NCBI RefSeq assembly: GCF_002240225.1
Contig: NZ_CP022584.1
Location: 4,120,094 to 4,184,093, forward strand
Direction of reading: 5' to 3'
From: Paenibacillus physcomitrellae
GTDB taxonomy: Bacteria; Bacillota; Bacilli; Paenibacillales; Paenibacillaceae
Length of the DNA stretch: 64,000 bases
Shown here: piece after piece, positions 33,380 through 43,023 of the stretch
How positions within the stretch are numbered: the stretch's first letter is position 1
Layout: each line of letters starts with the position of its first letter
The notes under the pieces: model-generated
Told to the model about the DNA's origin: nothing
Databases searched by the model: none
The model's input: only the letters and a program-made list of their open reading frames with translations
Made by a program: the position numbers and the translations under genes

Positions 33380-35148
33380 AAGCCTGTTCCTCCTTCCTCC
33401 AGCTGTGGCAGCCGAATAATGACCGTAGTTCCTACGCCTGGCGAGCTTTCAATTTCCAGGCCGCTTTCGGAGCCATACATATATTGCAATCGGCGATGCA
33501 GGTTGATTAATCCTATACCGCCGCCTTTTGTACTGGTTTCCAGCTCCTGTCCCTCATTTAAGGATCGTGTAAGCTTCTCCAACACGGGCCTTGCCATGCC
33601 TTTGCCGTTATCCTGAATAATGATTTCCATCAGGTTACCTTGCTCACGGGAGTAGACCACCAGCCTGCCTGGCCGGTCCAAAGCCTCAAGTCCATGTTTG
33701 ACGGCGTTTTCTATGACGGGCTGCAGAGTCATCTTCGGAAGCCGAATATCGAGCAGCTTGTCTTCGATTTGAACATCGACCTGGAGACGTCCTTCCAGTC
33801 TCATCTTGATGATGGTGAGATAGTGCTGGATCTGCTCTAGCTCTTCTCTAAACGTCACTTTGGCTCCGGGCTCCCATTGGCTGCTGTAGCGGAACATATG
33901 AGACAGGGAAAGCACAACCTCACCTAAGCTGTCTTGTCCTTTCTCGTCAAGCATCCAATAAATCATATCCAGGGTGTTGTATAGAAAATGAGGATTCACC
34001 TGCGACTGAAGGGCGTGCAGCTCGGCGTTCTTCTCACTGACCGAAGAAATCTTCACCCGTTCAATCAGCTCCTCGATTCGATGCACCATCCGGTTGAAGG
34101 AAGCGACAAGCGTATTGATTTCCATGTAGGAGGTCACATTAACCTCTCCGCGGAAATTACCGATCTCAACTTGTTTCATTTCCCGGATCAAACGGATTAA
34201 AGGCTGGGAAATCGTCCTGGATACCATAGAGGCAATCAGAGCAGACACAATAATCAGAATGGAAATGACAATCAGCAAATAACGCTGCATCTGAACCATC
34301 TCGACGTTTAAATCCCGATTTGGGGTCACGTTTGCAACCGACCAGTCCGAGAAGGGCAAGCTGGATGCCACAATGAGATTCTGTTTGTCCTGCCGCACGA
34401 CAACATCCTGAGTATCCGTCAAACCCGACAATTTGGGAGCGTCTTTCTTGGATGTATCCGATGAAAAAATAACGCGATCATCTTTGGACATCAGATAGAC
34501 CTGGCTATGATCGCTTAATTTCAAATTATCAAGCGCCGACAATATCGGCTGGGGATCTGTTTCATAGAGCACGATGCCGATCGGCTTATGTTCATTCAGA
34601 TTATAAATCTGCCGGCCGAAAGCAAGGACGGGACGGCTTTCGTTCTGATCAATCAAGGAGTGGGGGAAGACGCCGAGCAGGATCAGTCTGCCTGACGAAT
34701 CCGTGAGCTGCTTATACCAGTCCTCGGAGTGATAATTGGGGTCAACGATGTTAAAGTAGTTCCCGTAGTTATAGATTTTGCCTTTGTTGGTGATGACATG
34801 AATGCCGATCAGGTCTTCCCTTGAATAAAATACTGCACCAATCATATTGGTGATGGTTTGTTCATTGATATACTGAAGCGCAGGCTCATTGGTGGTTTCA
34901 TTCAGCACTCGAACCATATCAAAGTTGTTGCTCAAGGTTTTGGACAAGCTGTCATAACCTTTGTAAAGCAGATCGAACAGCGCTACGGTCTGCGAGACGT
35001 TTTTTGTCGACAGATCGCTGATCTTTTGGTGGAACTGAGAGGTTGTTCTGTTGTAGTAGAGCAGACTGACAATCAATAGAATGCCGGACATGCAAAACAA
35101 AAACAGCAGAAACAACCTGTGGTGTATGGAATGAATGCCTTTCTTCAA
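33376..35148 (-). CDS. Sensor histidine kinase, YesM-type
   Basis: The 590-aa kinase has an N-terminal helix (10-30), a Cache-like outer domain (about 35-285), a second helix (290-312), a HAMP domain, and the His_kinase domain with the phospho-acceptor His in SQVNPHFLYNTLDMIYWM. The ATPase motifs are PVIENAVKHGLE and GIGLINLHRRL. The start is TTG, with GGGGAG 8 nt upstream. It overlaps the YesN-type regulator and lies 84 nt downstream of the sugar transporter genes, as in many Paenibacillus sugar-uptake loci. Confidence 0.93.
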   Translation of the reverse strand: MKKGIHSIHHRLFLLFLFCMSGILLIVSLLYYNRTTSQFHQKISDLSTKNVSQTVALFDLLYKGYDSLSKTLSNNFDMVRVLNETTNEPALQYINEQTITNMIGAVFYSREDLIGIHVITNKGKIYNYGNYFNIVDPNYHSEDWYKQLTDSSGRLILLGVFPHSLIDQNESRPVLAFGRQIYNLNEHKPIGIVLYETDPQPILSALDNLKLSDHSQVYLMSKDDRVIFSSDTSKKDAPKLSGLTDTQDVVVRQDKQNLIVASSLPFSDWSVANVTPNRDLNVEMVQMQRYLLIVISILIIVSALIASMVSRTISQPLIRLIREMKQVEIGNFRGEVNVTSYMEINTLVASFNRMVHRIEELIERVKISSVSEKNAELHALQSQVNPHFLYNTLDMIYWMLDEKGQDSLGEVVLSLSHMFRYSSQWEPGAKVTFREELEQIQHYLTIIKMRLEGRLQVDVQIEDKLLDIRLPKMTLQPVIENAVKHGLEALDRPGRLVVYSREQGNLMEIIIQDNGKGMARPVLEKLTRSLNEGQELETSTKGGGIGLINLHRRLQYMYGSESGLEIESSPGVGTTVIIRLPQLEEGGTGL

Positions 35149-35232
35149 GGAATTACTCCCCCCGTTATGGTGTTCTGCTGTTTAATTATAATGCGGTTTT
35201 GTTGAAAAACAAACCCACTTTGTCAGATTTTG

Positions 35233-36072
35233 TTAGCCTTTAACCGCACCGGCAACCATGCCTTTAGTAATACGTTCGGACAGAACGAAGTAGATAATGA
35301 TAACCGGCAGAGCGCCCATAATCAGGAAGGCACCAATGTCGCCGTAGTTAACCGAATATTGACTGACGAAAGAGTAGATACCGAAAGGCAATGTTTTCCA
35401 TCTTTCGGAAGAGATAAAGGTTGCAGCCATAATGTATTCATTCCAGATATTGATGAAGGTCAGGATACAAACCGTCATCATCGGCGGAGCCGAGATCGGA
35501 AGAATAATGCTGCGGAAGATCCGGTAAATGCTGGCGCCATCCACAAAAGCGGATTCCTCAATTTCACCCGGGATACTTCTCATGAAGCCGGACAGAATGA
35601 AGATAGCAATTGGAAGCTGGAAGGCGATGTAAGGCAGAATCAGGGACAAAGGCGAATCCAGCACATGGAAGGATCCATATTTCAAGTTTTTGAAGATCAG
35701 CATCAAAGGCAGCAGTGTGGCCTGCATCGGAATCATCATACCCATCAGGAAGACGAGCATAACGGCATTGCCGTATTTCCAGCGGAAGCGGGAAATGGCG
35801 TAAGCAACCATGGAAGCAAGCAGAATAACAAATACCATAGTACACACAGTGACAAGAACGCTGTTGCCTAAATATTGAAGATAGTTGCCGTTCTCATAGG
35901 CTTCTTTATAGTTGCCCCAGAGGAATTTCTTAGGCAGAGAGAAAAAACTTCCTCCCAAGATTTCTTCATTTGATTTCAAGGAATACAGGAACAGCCAAAG
36001 CAGCGGGTATAATTGGGTAACGACAGGAATCGCGAACAGAAGATACACGAGTCCTTTTTTTACGTATTTCAT
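35233..36072 (-). CDS. Carbohydrate ABC transporter permease (MalG-like, CUT1)
   Basis: This 279-aa protein has six membrane segments and the permease loop EESAFVDGASIYRIFRSIILPISAPP, typical of the MalG/LacG family. Upstream AAGGAAAGGAG supports the start. It is the last of three transporter genes (binding protein, MalF-like, MalG-like) on this strand; the ATPase is not encoded here, so a shared MsmX-type ATPase is likely. Confidence 0.93.
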   Translation of the reverse strand: MKYVKKGLVYLLFAIPVVTQLYPLLWLFLYSLKSNEEILGGSFFSLPKKFLWGNYKEAYENGNYLQYLGNSVLVTVCTMVFVILLASMVAYAISRFRWKYGNAVMLVFLMGMMIPMQATLLPLMLIFKNLKYGSFHVLDSPLSLILPYIAFQLPIAIFILSGFMRSIPGEIEESAFVDGASIYRIFRSIILPISAPPMMTVCILTFINIWNEYIMAATFISSERWKTLPFGIYSFVSQYSVNYGDIGAFLIMGALPVIIIYFVLSERITKGMVAGAVKG

Positions 36073-36090
36073 AATCGTGTTCTCCTTTCC

Positions 36091-36984
36091 TTATCCTACT
36101 TTTTTCTCGATGCGACCGAAGATGAAGTTGATGATAAATGTACAAATCAGACAAACGAGAACCAAGAAGGTCGCGATCGCACTGCCGTATCCATATTTCA
36201 AAGACAGGAAGGAGTTATTGTACATTAAGGTAGAAATAACGTCCGTGGCATGCGCAGGACCGCCGCCGGTTACGACCATAACCATATCGAAGGCCTGGAG
36301 GGAACCGATAAACGCAAGCACAATCGAAATTTTAAAGATTGGCACTATCAGCGGCAAAGTGATGTAACGGTCTGCCTTGAAGCCTTCAGCGCCGTCAATT
36401 TTAGCCGCTTCATAAACTTCCTCCGGCAGGTTCTGGACCCCTGTAAATTGAATCAGAAGGTGGTAACCGAAGAACTGCCAAAGCGAAATGATATAGACGA
36501 AGTAAATGGCGATCTTAGGTTCAGTCAGCCAGCCGTGCTGCCAGCTGTCCAGTCCCAGGGAGACGAGAATGCCGTTCAGCATACCGCCCATGGACGCCGG
36601 GTTGTAAATCGTTTTCCAAAGTTGGCCGATGATAACGACCGAAAGAATAACCGGAACAAAATAAATGGAAACCAGTGTGTTTGCTCTCTTTTTGATAAAA
36701 CGATTAAGCATGATAGCCATAAACAAACAGACTGGAATTTCAAGCATCGACGCTACCGCGTACAGCAAGGTCCGCCGTACGGAAGGCCAGAACACAGGAT
36801 CATCGAAAAACATCGTTTTAAAGTTTGCGAAACCTACAAATTTGGAATCCGTAATCCCATCCCAGCTTAGAAGGCCGGTATAGAAGGATACGAGAATAGG
36901 CACAAACACGAGCACGACGTACAACAGCAGACATGGAAGCACAAACACGGCGATTGTACGGGCCGGAACTTTCAGGACATTCAT
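36091..36984 (-). CDS. Carbohydrate ABC transporter permease (MalF-like, CUT1)
   Basis: The 297-aa permease has six membrane segments and the loop PEEVYEAAKIDGAEGFKADRYITLPLIVP. The start at 36984 is chosen because GGGAGGCGGAG precedes it; a longer frame to 37059 runs through an intercistronic hairpin. It lies 18 nt upstream of the MalG-like gene. Confidence 0.93.
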   Translation of the reverse strand: MNVLKVPARTIAVFVLPCLLLYVVLVFVPILVSFYTGLLSWDGITDSKFVGFANFKTMFFDDPVFWPSVRRTLLYAVASMLEIPVCLFMAIMLNRFIKKRANTLVSIYFVPVILSVVIIGQLWKTIYNPASMGGMLNGILVSLGLDSWQHGWLTEPKIAIYFVYIISLWQFFGYHLLIQFTGVQNLPEEVYEAAKIDGAEGFKADRYITLPLIVPIFKISIVLAFIGSLQAFDMVMVVTGGGPAHATDVISTLMYNNSFLSLKYGYGSAIATFLVLVCLICTFIINFIFGRIEKKVG

Positions 36985-37024
36985 GGTTTCTCCGCCTCCC
37001 TTTATATATATCTTTTCGTAAAAG

Positions 37025-37063
37025 CAGGATGCGAAGGAGCTTTGTCGGCTTCTTCGCATCCTG
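37025..37063 (-). other. Intercistronic hairpin between binding-protein and permease genes
   Basis: CAGGATGCGAAG (37025-37036) pairs with CTTCGCATCCTG (37052-37063), a 12-bp perfect stem without a strong T run. In this position it could protect the 3' end of the binding-protein mRNA and lower permease expression, as with other binding-protein operons. Confidence 0.65.
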
Positions 37064-37080
37064 AATCAAAAGCCGTTTTT

Positions 37081-38424
37081 TTATTTGTTGGCTTCAAATG
37101 CGGCTTGATGCTCTTTAGCTACAGTTGCAGAATCCACTTTTTGTACAAACAGGTTTTGGATGCTGTTCAAGTGAGCTTGTGCTACAGCAGGATTCATCGT
37201 GTTATCGAAGGCAAGGTCTCCGCCTTTGATATCGTTGAACAAAGCTGCTACATCCATAGCCAGGTTGGAGTAACCGGCTGCTTTCAAGTCGCCGTCAACT
37301 TTTTGACCCAAACCTACAGCATTTTTGTATTCGAATTGTTTCTTAGGATAGTTCACGCCGAAGTAGTTCAAGAAATCTTTTGTTTCTTGCAGGTGTTCAC
37401 TGTTAGCGGAAACTGCGAACGCACTACCAGGAGCCAGCATGAAATCGTTCAGATCGCCTTTGCCGTCAACGGTAGGGAAGCGGAATGCACCAACTTGGCT
37501 GCCTACAGAAGAAGCGTCGATAGCGCCAGTTTCCCAAGTACCGATGATGAACATTGCAGCTTTACCAGTTTTGAACAAGTTGCCGCCTGCGTTAGCATCG
37601 ATGGAAGTTGCGCCATCAGGGAATGCTCCGGCTTGCACCAGATCCTGGAAGCGGTCAACAGCTTCGATGAAGGCAGGATCTTCAAATGTTTTCTTGCCGT
37701 CCACAACATCTTGCAGGAAGCCAGGGCCGCCGTTTGTGCGAAGCAGGATGTTCATGAACAGGAAGGAACCCGTCCAAGTATCTTTTTCACCGATTGCGAT
37801 CGGCGTAATGCCTTTAGCTTTGAGTGCTTTTACGTCAGCCAGCAGCTCATCAAAAGTGGTTGGCACTTGAGAGATACCTGCTTGCTGGAACAAATCTTTG
37901 TTATAGAAAACGGCTTCAACGTTGTTACCGTCCGGAATGGCGTAAACGTTGCCATCGAAGGTGTAGTTATCAAGCAGGCCTGCTTGGTAAGTATCTTTCA
38001 GCCCGTTTTGATCCAGCATATCGTTCAGCGGAGCCAAAAGGCCTGCGTCTACGAAAGGTTTCATTTGAGCAGCTGGGTTAACGATTGTAATATCAGGTAC
38101 TTCTTTGGAAGCGGCCTGTGTTTTGAGCTTCACTTTCTGTTGGTCTGTATTAAGTGTATCAAGCTCGATCTTTACGTTTGGATGCTCTTTCTCGTAGCTG
38201 TCTACCAGATCATGCAGCGTCTTGTAAGACGGAGTTGTTTGGTCTGGATAAATGTTTTGGAAGGTGATAGTTACCTTCTTGTCGCTGCTGGAGCTGTTGG
38301 ATCCACCGTTTGAAGAAGCGGCTCCGGAGTTGCTGTCGTTGTTAGCGTTTCCACATGCGGCCAGGCCCAAAGTGAGTGCGCCAGCCAGAACTACAGCTAA
38401 TGTTTTGAGTGGTTTGTTCGCCAT
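37081..38424 (-). CDS. Extracellular sugar-binding lipoprotein (CUT1 family)
   Basis: The 447-aa lipoprotein has lipobox LAAC (Cys about 24), a Ser/Asn-rich linker and an extracellular solute-binding protein type 1 fold (VTITFQNIYPDQTTPSYKTLHDLVDSY at the N-terminal lobe, KAAMFIIGTWE in the second). AAGGGGGC lies 7 nt before the ATG. It leads the transporter operon. Codon usage is richer in A/T-ending codons than its neighbours, as is common for highly expressed genes. The sugar is unknown. Confidence 0.93.
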   Translation of the reverse strand: MANKPLKTLAVVLAGALTLGLAACGNANNDSNSGAASSNGGSNSSSSDKKVTITFQNIYPDQTTPSYKTLHDLVDSYEKEHPNVKIELDTLNTDQQKVKLKTQAASKEVPDITIVNPAAQMKPFVDAGLLAPLNDMLDQNGLKDTYQAGLLDNYTFDGNVYAIPDGNNVEAVFYNKDLFQQAGISQVPTTFDELLADVKALKAKGITPIAIGEKDTWTGSFLFMNILLRTNGGPGFLQDVVDGKKTFEDPAFIEAVDRFQDLVQAGAFPDGATSIDANAGGNLFKTGKAAMFIIGTWETGAIDASSVGSQVGAFRFPTVDGKGDLNDFMLAPGSAFAVSANSEHLQETKDFLNYFGVNYPKKQFEYKNAVGLGQKVDGDLKAAGYSNLAMDVAALFNDIKGGDLAFDNTMNPAVAQAHLNSIQNLFVQKVDSATVAKEHQAAFEANK

Positions 38425-38469
38425 TATTCAATGCCCCCTTATTTGGTATATGTCTATTGTTACTTTTTG

Positions 38470-38536
38470 AAGCGCTTCCATCAAGACGGGAATTTAAGGT
38501 ATGAGGTTTGTTTTTTTTAGGTTGTAAAAAGCGCTT
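38470..38536. promoter_or_regulatory. Two AAGCGCTT (cre-like) sites upstream of the sugar-binding protein gene
   Basis: AAGCGCTT occurs at 38470-38477 and 38529-38536. The first, read as TGGAAGCGCTTCAA on the minus strand, differs from the CcpA cre consensus at one position; the second is weaker. Together they suggest CcpA control, or binding by another LacI-family repressor. The rest of the 360-bp gap to the bactofilin gene holds only a terminator. Confidence 0.55.
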
Positions 38537-38687
38537 ACTATTTCAAAGGGCCACAGCATTAAAGCAGACCGGTTTGGAACAAGGTATTCAGCAGCTGCAC
38601 GACTCCTTGAAACTTAAGGTTCCCAAAGATCAAGGTTATTACCAGGGGAATATAAGGAAATTTTAATCCTTTGTAGGAAGGATGCCT

Positions 38688-38728
38688 AAAAAACAAAATA
38701 GATCACCAGCCTAAAAACGGGGTGATCT
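38688..38728 (-). terminator. Terminator after the bactofilin gene
   Basis: AGATCACC (38700-38707) pairs with GGTGATCT (38721-38728); on the minus strand the stem is followed by ATTTTGTTTTTT. Confidence 0.75.
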
Positions 38729-38784
38729 TCAGAACAAGAACTCGATCTTAAATTCTTAAACGCACTACCTGTCAGGAGGAGAGA

Positions 38785-39186
38785 CTAAACGGTTTCGGCC
38801 TCCGACTGCAGGGCTTTTTTGCCGAAAGCAGTTCGGCCTTCAGCGGCAGGCTGATCCATCCGGGTTTCTCCATTTAGACGGCCGCCCTCGGAAATGACCA
38901 GCGAGCGGGCGTCGATGTTTCCGACGATGTGGCCGTTTTCAAGAAGCGTAAGCCGTCCTTCTGTAACGACATCGCCAAAAACTTTTCCTGCAACGACAAT
39001 CGAGGAGCCTTTAATGCTGGAATGGGCTTCGCCGCTGGCTCCGATGAATACTTCACCGGAGGTTTCGATTTCTCCTCGGAAGGTGCCTTCAATCCTCACG
39101 CCGGATTGACTGCGGAGAACTCCCTCGATATCGCTTCCCTGGCCGATAAGCGTGTAGGTATTTTTGCCTGATTTGGACATTTTCAT
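38785..39186 (-). CDS. Bactofilin family cytoskeletal protein
   Basis: The 133-aa protein has the bactofilin beta-helix core (TLIGQGSDIEGVLRSQSGVRIEGTFRGEI, SSIVVAGKVFGDV, GHIVGNIDARSLVISEGGRLNGET) flanked by short disordered ends. Bactofilins polymerise into filaments that organise cell-wall enzymes. AAGGAGGC 7 nt upstream fixes the start. It lies 121 nt downstream of an M23 peptidase gene, a pairing known from other bacteria. Confidence 0.93.
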   Translation of the reverse strand: MKMSKSGKNTYTLIGQGSDIEGVLRSQSGVRIEGTFRGEIETSGEVFIGASGEAHSSIKGSSIVVAGKVFGDVVTEGRLTLLENGHIVGNIDARSLVISEGGRLNGETRMDQPAAEGRTAFGKKALQSEAETV

Positions 39187-39307
39187 TATGATGCCTCCTT
39201 GTAGAAGAATGGATATTCGGACTCCAGCTTGGTAAATTTGCGCGAATCATTTTCCCAAAGAAGTGATTCTGAAGTCCTTCAAAATTCCTTCTATAGTCTT
39301 TCTAATG

Positions 39308-40324
39308 TTATTGAATGTACGGTAGAGGATTGACCGGATCGTTTTTCTTCATGACCTGAAAATGCAAATGCGGGCCTGTGCTTCGCCCGGTATTCCCAAG
39401 CTTGCCGATCGTCTGCCCTTTTATAACGGAATCGCCTTGCTGGACAACCGCGGAGCTGAGGTGCATATACCAGGTTTCCAGACCATTGATGTGCCGGATG
39501 ACGATATAATTGCCCCTCGATCCGTCACGCTGAACAGAAAGCACTGTGCCTGCCGCGGCAGCATACACGGGATCACCGGTGCTGCCCGCAATATCAATAC
39601 CGGCATGAAAAGCAGATTTGCCCGTAAAAGGATCGGTACGGTAACCAAAGCTTGACGTAACTGTATGGGATGAAGTCGGCCATAAGGAAGGGGTGGAGGA
39701 TAAGGCCTCCAGCCTGGCTTGGGCTTTGTCCAATTGATAAGGAACCTGCTTCTGCATCTGGTCGATCAGCTGATTAATCGCTTGAAAATCATCTTCGGTT
39801 TCCTGGATAAGCGCCTCAGTTCCGATTTGATGAGCAGCGATGAATTCGCCGCCAACTGCATTTCCGCTGTTCCACTGTAGGGTGGAGGGTTTGATATCCG
39901 CGGCGGCACTGCTGCTGTCGCCAGCGGTAGAAGAGGAGGGCTGGCTGCCAAGAAACTGCTCAAGCTGCTTCTGCAGAGCAGAAACCGTTTGAAGACGTCC
40001 CTGGACGCTTTGGGATTGCTGGGAGAGGCTTACAACCTGGCTGCGCAGCCTTCGGAGCGCTTCTTCTTTGTCGGAGACAACAGCTTCCATCGCCAGCTGC
40101 TTCGAGGTCAGCTCGAGCTGCTTCGAGGCCAGTTCATGCTGCAGCCCGGCAATCCGGTCGGCCGAACGGAGCTGGAGGCTGATGATCAAACTGGAGATGG
40201 ACAAGATCGCGGCAAAAGGGACAATAACCAATATAGGCTTAGGCACATACAGCTGCCTGACCGGCGACTGGCTTTCCCTGAGCACCAGCAGGGTCAAGCC
40301 CCGCGAAGTTCTTGCAGCTCTCAT
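39308..40324 (-). CDS. M23-family murein metallopeptidase with coiled coil
   Basis: The 338-aa protein has an N-terminal membrane helix (about 32-52), a coiled coil (55-125), a Ser/Ala linker, and an M23 peptidase domain at 220-338. Zn ligands are visible in FHAGIDIA (His, Asp) and HLHFQV (final His), with YMHLSS. It would cut peptidoglycan crosslinks or be a divisome-type activator. Its neighbour bactofilin may localise it. Confidence 0.92.
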   Translation of the reverse strand: MRAARTSRGLTLLVLRESQSPVRQLYVPKPILVIVPFAAILSISSLIISLQLRSADRIAGLQHELASKQLELTSKQLAMEAVVSDKEEALRRLRSQVVSLSQQSQSVQGRLQTVSALQKQLEQFLGSQPSSSTAGDSSSAAADIKPSTLQWNSGNAVGGEFIAAHQIGTEALIQETEDDFQAINQLIDQMQKQVPYQLDKAQARLEALSSTPSLWPTSSHTVTSSFGYRTDPFTGKSAFHAGIDIAGSTGDPVYAAAAGTVLSVQRDGSRGNYIVIRHINGLETWYMHLSSAVVQQGDSVIKGQTIGKLGNTGRSTGPHLHFQVMKKNDPVNPLPYIQ

Positions 40325-40449
40325 AAGGACTCCTTTCCGATCTGTAATAGAATCAAAGCTTGCCTATCCATTATGTATTCTTGCTATGGCGTAAACATGC
40401 TATGTTTTCAGATTAATATGTTGAAGCCCGCGAATAAGAAGGGAGCAGG

Positions 40450-41913
40450 ATGGTGAATCCTGAAATAGGAGGAGTGGTGCTTTTGCTGTGGCTCTTATTA
40501 TCGCTGATAGCTTTTATATTTCAAATCGCAACGATTATGCTTCTGGAGTTCCGCAGCGCTCCCAAAACGGTGGCCTGGTTATTTATTTTGTTTTGTGTGC
40601 CGTTTATCGGATTTGTTCTTTATTATTTTGCCGCGAGAGACTACAAGAACCGGCGCAGGCTCCGCCGGAGCGGATCGAAGCTGTTCAGGGAAATGAAAGC
40701 CCTGCTTTGGAGGCAGTCCAGCAGGGTTGAAGACGCTGCTGGTATGCAGAATCCCGAGTTTATCCACCGGGAGCGGCTGTTTAAGCTGTTGACCCGCTTG
40801 TCTGAAAGCCCAATCACCGGCTGTAATTCAACTCTGGTGCTCAAGGATGGGGAAGAAACCTTCCCATCTATGCTGGAAGCGATGGAGCAGGCCAGGGACC
40901 ATATACATATACAATTTTATATTTTCCGCAGCGACATGATCGGCAGCCGGTTCAAGGACGTGATGATCCGTAAAGCACGGGAAGGCGTGGAAGTTCGGCT
41001 GCTGTGTGACGGATTGGGCAGCCTGAAGCTCAAGAAGGGGTTTATCAAGGAATTAAAAGAGGCAGGCGTGAAATTCCACTATTTTCTGCCGCCATGGATT
41101 GCTTTGCTGGATAAACGGCTTAATTATCGGAATCACCGCAAAATCGTTGTCATAGACGGCCGAATCGGATTTATGGGCGGCATCAATATCGGGGACGATT
41201 ATTTGGGTTTGTACTCCAACATGGGCTATTGGCGGGATACCCATGTGAGGATTGAAGGAGATGCGGTCTATTTCCTGCAAAATACGTTTCTGGGCGACTG
41301 GAAGCTCGCGTGCGGCGAGCAGGTGGATGAAGCCGGTTATTTTCCAAAGCATAACTGCGGGGGCAAGGAGCAGGTACAGATTTTGGCAAGTGGTCCGGAT
41401 CAGTATTGGAATGCGATTCAGGAAATGTGTTTTGGCGCCACGTCGGCTGCCACCCGGAGGATTTGGATTACGACACCTTATTTCATCCCGGATGACGGAA
41501 TCCTGGAGGCTCTGAAGACGGCTGCGGTCAGCGGTGTTGATGTCCGGATCATCATTCCTTACCATTCCGACAACCGGCTTGTTCATTGGGCTTCGTTGTC
41601 TTATGTAGAGGATCTGCTGCGGACAGGCATTAAATTCTATCAATACGCCAAGGGATTTGTTCATGCCAAGGTGATGATCGTGGATGATCTGCTTGCAACG
41701 GTAGGTTCGGCCAATCTGGATATGCGAAGCTTCTTCAGCAATTTCGAAATGACAGCCATTTTGTTCGACGCTTCGCCGATTGAGGAGCTGGCCAGGCAGT
41801 TTGAAGAGGATCTGCAGGAGTGCAGGCCTATTCTGCTCGAAACCTTCCTCAACCGTCCGCGCCGGCAAAAAGGGATGGAGCTGCTGGCCAGACTGCTGTC
41901 TCCGCTGTTGTAA
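40450..41913 (+). CDS. cls: Cardiolipin synthase (phospholipase D type)
   Basis: The 487-aa enzyme joins two phosphatidylglycerols into cardiolipin. It has two N-terminal membrane helices (about 10-30 and 42-60) and two PLD domains with HKD motifs: NHRKIVVIDGRIGFMGG (about 225) and HAKVMIVDDLLATVGSANLD (about 400). Length and order fit ClsA/YwnE types. GGGAG precedes ATG 40450. It is divergent from the M23 gene and convergent with the LigD-type polymerase gene. Confidence 0.94.
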   Translation: MVNPEIGGVVLLLWLLLSLIAFIFQIATIMLLEFRSAPKTVAWLFILFCVPFIGFVLYYFAARDYKNRRRLRRSGSKLFREMKALLWRQSSRVEDAAGMQNPEFIHRERLFKLLTRLSESPITGCNSTLVLKDGEETFPSMLEAMEQARDHIHIQFYIFRSDMIGSRFKDVMIRKAREGVEVRLLCDGLGSLKLKKGFIKELKEAGVKFHYFLPPWIALLDKRLNYRNHRKIVVIDGRIGFMGGINIGDDYLGLYSNMGYWRDTHVRIEGDAVYFLQNTFLGDWKLACGEQVDEAGYFPKHNCGGKEQVQILASGPDQYWNAIQEMCFGATSAATRRIWITTPYFIPDDGILEALKTAAVSGVDVRIIIPYHSDNRLVHWASLSYVEDLLRTGIKFYQYAKGFVHAKVMIVDDLLATVGSANLDMRSFFSNFEMTAILFDASPIEELARQFEEDLQECRPILLETFLNRPRRQKGMELLARLLSPLL

Positions 41914-41955
41914 GGCAGGCGCCTGTATGGGCCAGGCGGCAGCTGCTTCGGCTGT

Positions 41956-42846
41956 TCATTTGTTCAGCAGATGCTTCAGAATCAAATCCAGAGATTGAGG
42001 CTGTACCTGCTCAAGCAGGTCGCCTTTTTGTTTGAGCCGGTTCCCGATGTTGAGCAGATGGTAATCGGATGGCTTCGGATTGCGGCGGACTTCAGCCCAG
42101 GTAAGCGGTGTAGATACACTGGCTGCTTTCTTGGCCCGGGGGGTGTAGGCGGCCGCAATCGTCTTCCCGGAATAATGCTGGAGATAATCGAAATATATCC
42201 GGTTCCCCCGGTCTTTTTTCAAACGTTCGATTGTGAACAGTGCCGGATGTTTCTCCGTAATATAACGGGCTACAAAATGACCGACCGCACGCAGCTCGTC
42301 AAAGGTGATACCGTAATGAATCGGCACTATAATTTGTACGCCGGTAGCGCCTGATGTCTTCGGAACGGATTCCAGGCCAAGTGAAGACAAACAATCTCCG
42401 ACATAACTGGCCGCTTCCATAATTCTGGGCTCCTCTTCTACGGAAGGGTCAAGGTCGATGATCCACTCGCAGGGGAGCGTCTCGCCGATATAATGCAGGG
42501 AAGGGTGGAACTCAATCGAGGCCAGGTTGCCTAGCCATAACAAGGTAGGGAGGCTGTCCAGGACTACGTACCGGATTCCCTGATGTTCGGCCGTGGTGAC
42601 GAAGTCAGGCAGTGGCTCAGGGGCATTTTTCTGATAGAAAAAAGAGCTGTGGATACCGCCCGGATAACGGATGGTAGTCAGCAGCCTGTTGCGACATCTT
42701 TCAAGCAGATAAGGGGCCAGCTCGGCCAGCTTCTGCAAATAGATCAGTTTGGTTACCCCGGCTTCGGGCCAGAGCAGCTTGTCCGGGTTGGAAATGGTGA
42801 TTTCACGGCCTTCAACGAGAATGGATCCTTTTACAGCGGTTGGCAT
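41956..42846 (-). CDS. ligD: LigD-type DNA polymerase/primase domain protein (NHEJ)
   Basis: The 296-aa product is the stand-alone polymerase (archaeo-eukaryotic primase-like) domain of LigD. It carries NPDKLLWPEAGVTKLIYL, the metal-binding WIIDLDPS, SGATGVQIIVPI and an LLNIGNRL C-terminal part. It fills or extends ends during non-homologous end joining. The start at 42846 is preferred over 42873 because AAGGGGG lies between them. It is divergent from the ligase gene; Ku follows that gene on the opposite strand. Confidence 0.9.
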   Translation of the reverse strand: MPTAVKGSILVEGREITISNPDKLLWPEAGVTKLIYLQKLAELAPYLLERCRNRLLTTIRYPGGIHSSFFYQKNAPEPLPDFVTTAEHQGIRYVVLDSLPTLLWLGNLASIEFHPSLHYIGETLPCEWIIDLDPSVEEEPRIMEAASYVGDCLSSLGLESVPKTSGATGVQIIVPIHYGITFDELRAVGHFVARYITEKHPALFTIERLKKDRGNRIYFDYLQHYSGKTIAAAYTPRAKKAASVSTPLTWAEVRRNPKPSDYHLLNIGNRLKQKGDLLEQVQPQSLDLILKHLLNK

Positions 42847-43023
42847 AACCCAGGTAACCCCCTTGTGCAGCATGGAATGGGAAGCGGCGGTCTGCCGCGC
42901 TTAAACCTAGAATTCCCCGGCGGAGAATCGTTTATGAGGTTACAAGTTCAAGAATGGAGCGGCCAGTCAAGGGAAATGCTGTAAGAGAGCTTACTGTTAA
43001 AGAAATGAAAGTGAGGAACCCTG

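Noticed and set aside
37042-38313. 423-codon open frame opposite the sugar-binding protein gene
   Set aside because: Antisense of a clear lipoprotein gene; no ribosome binding site or domain.
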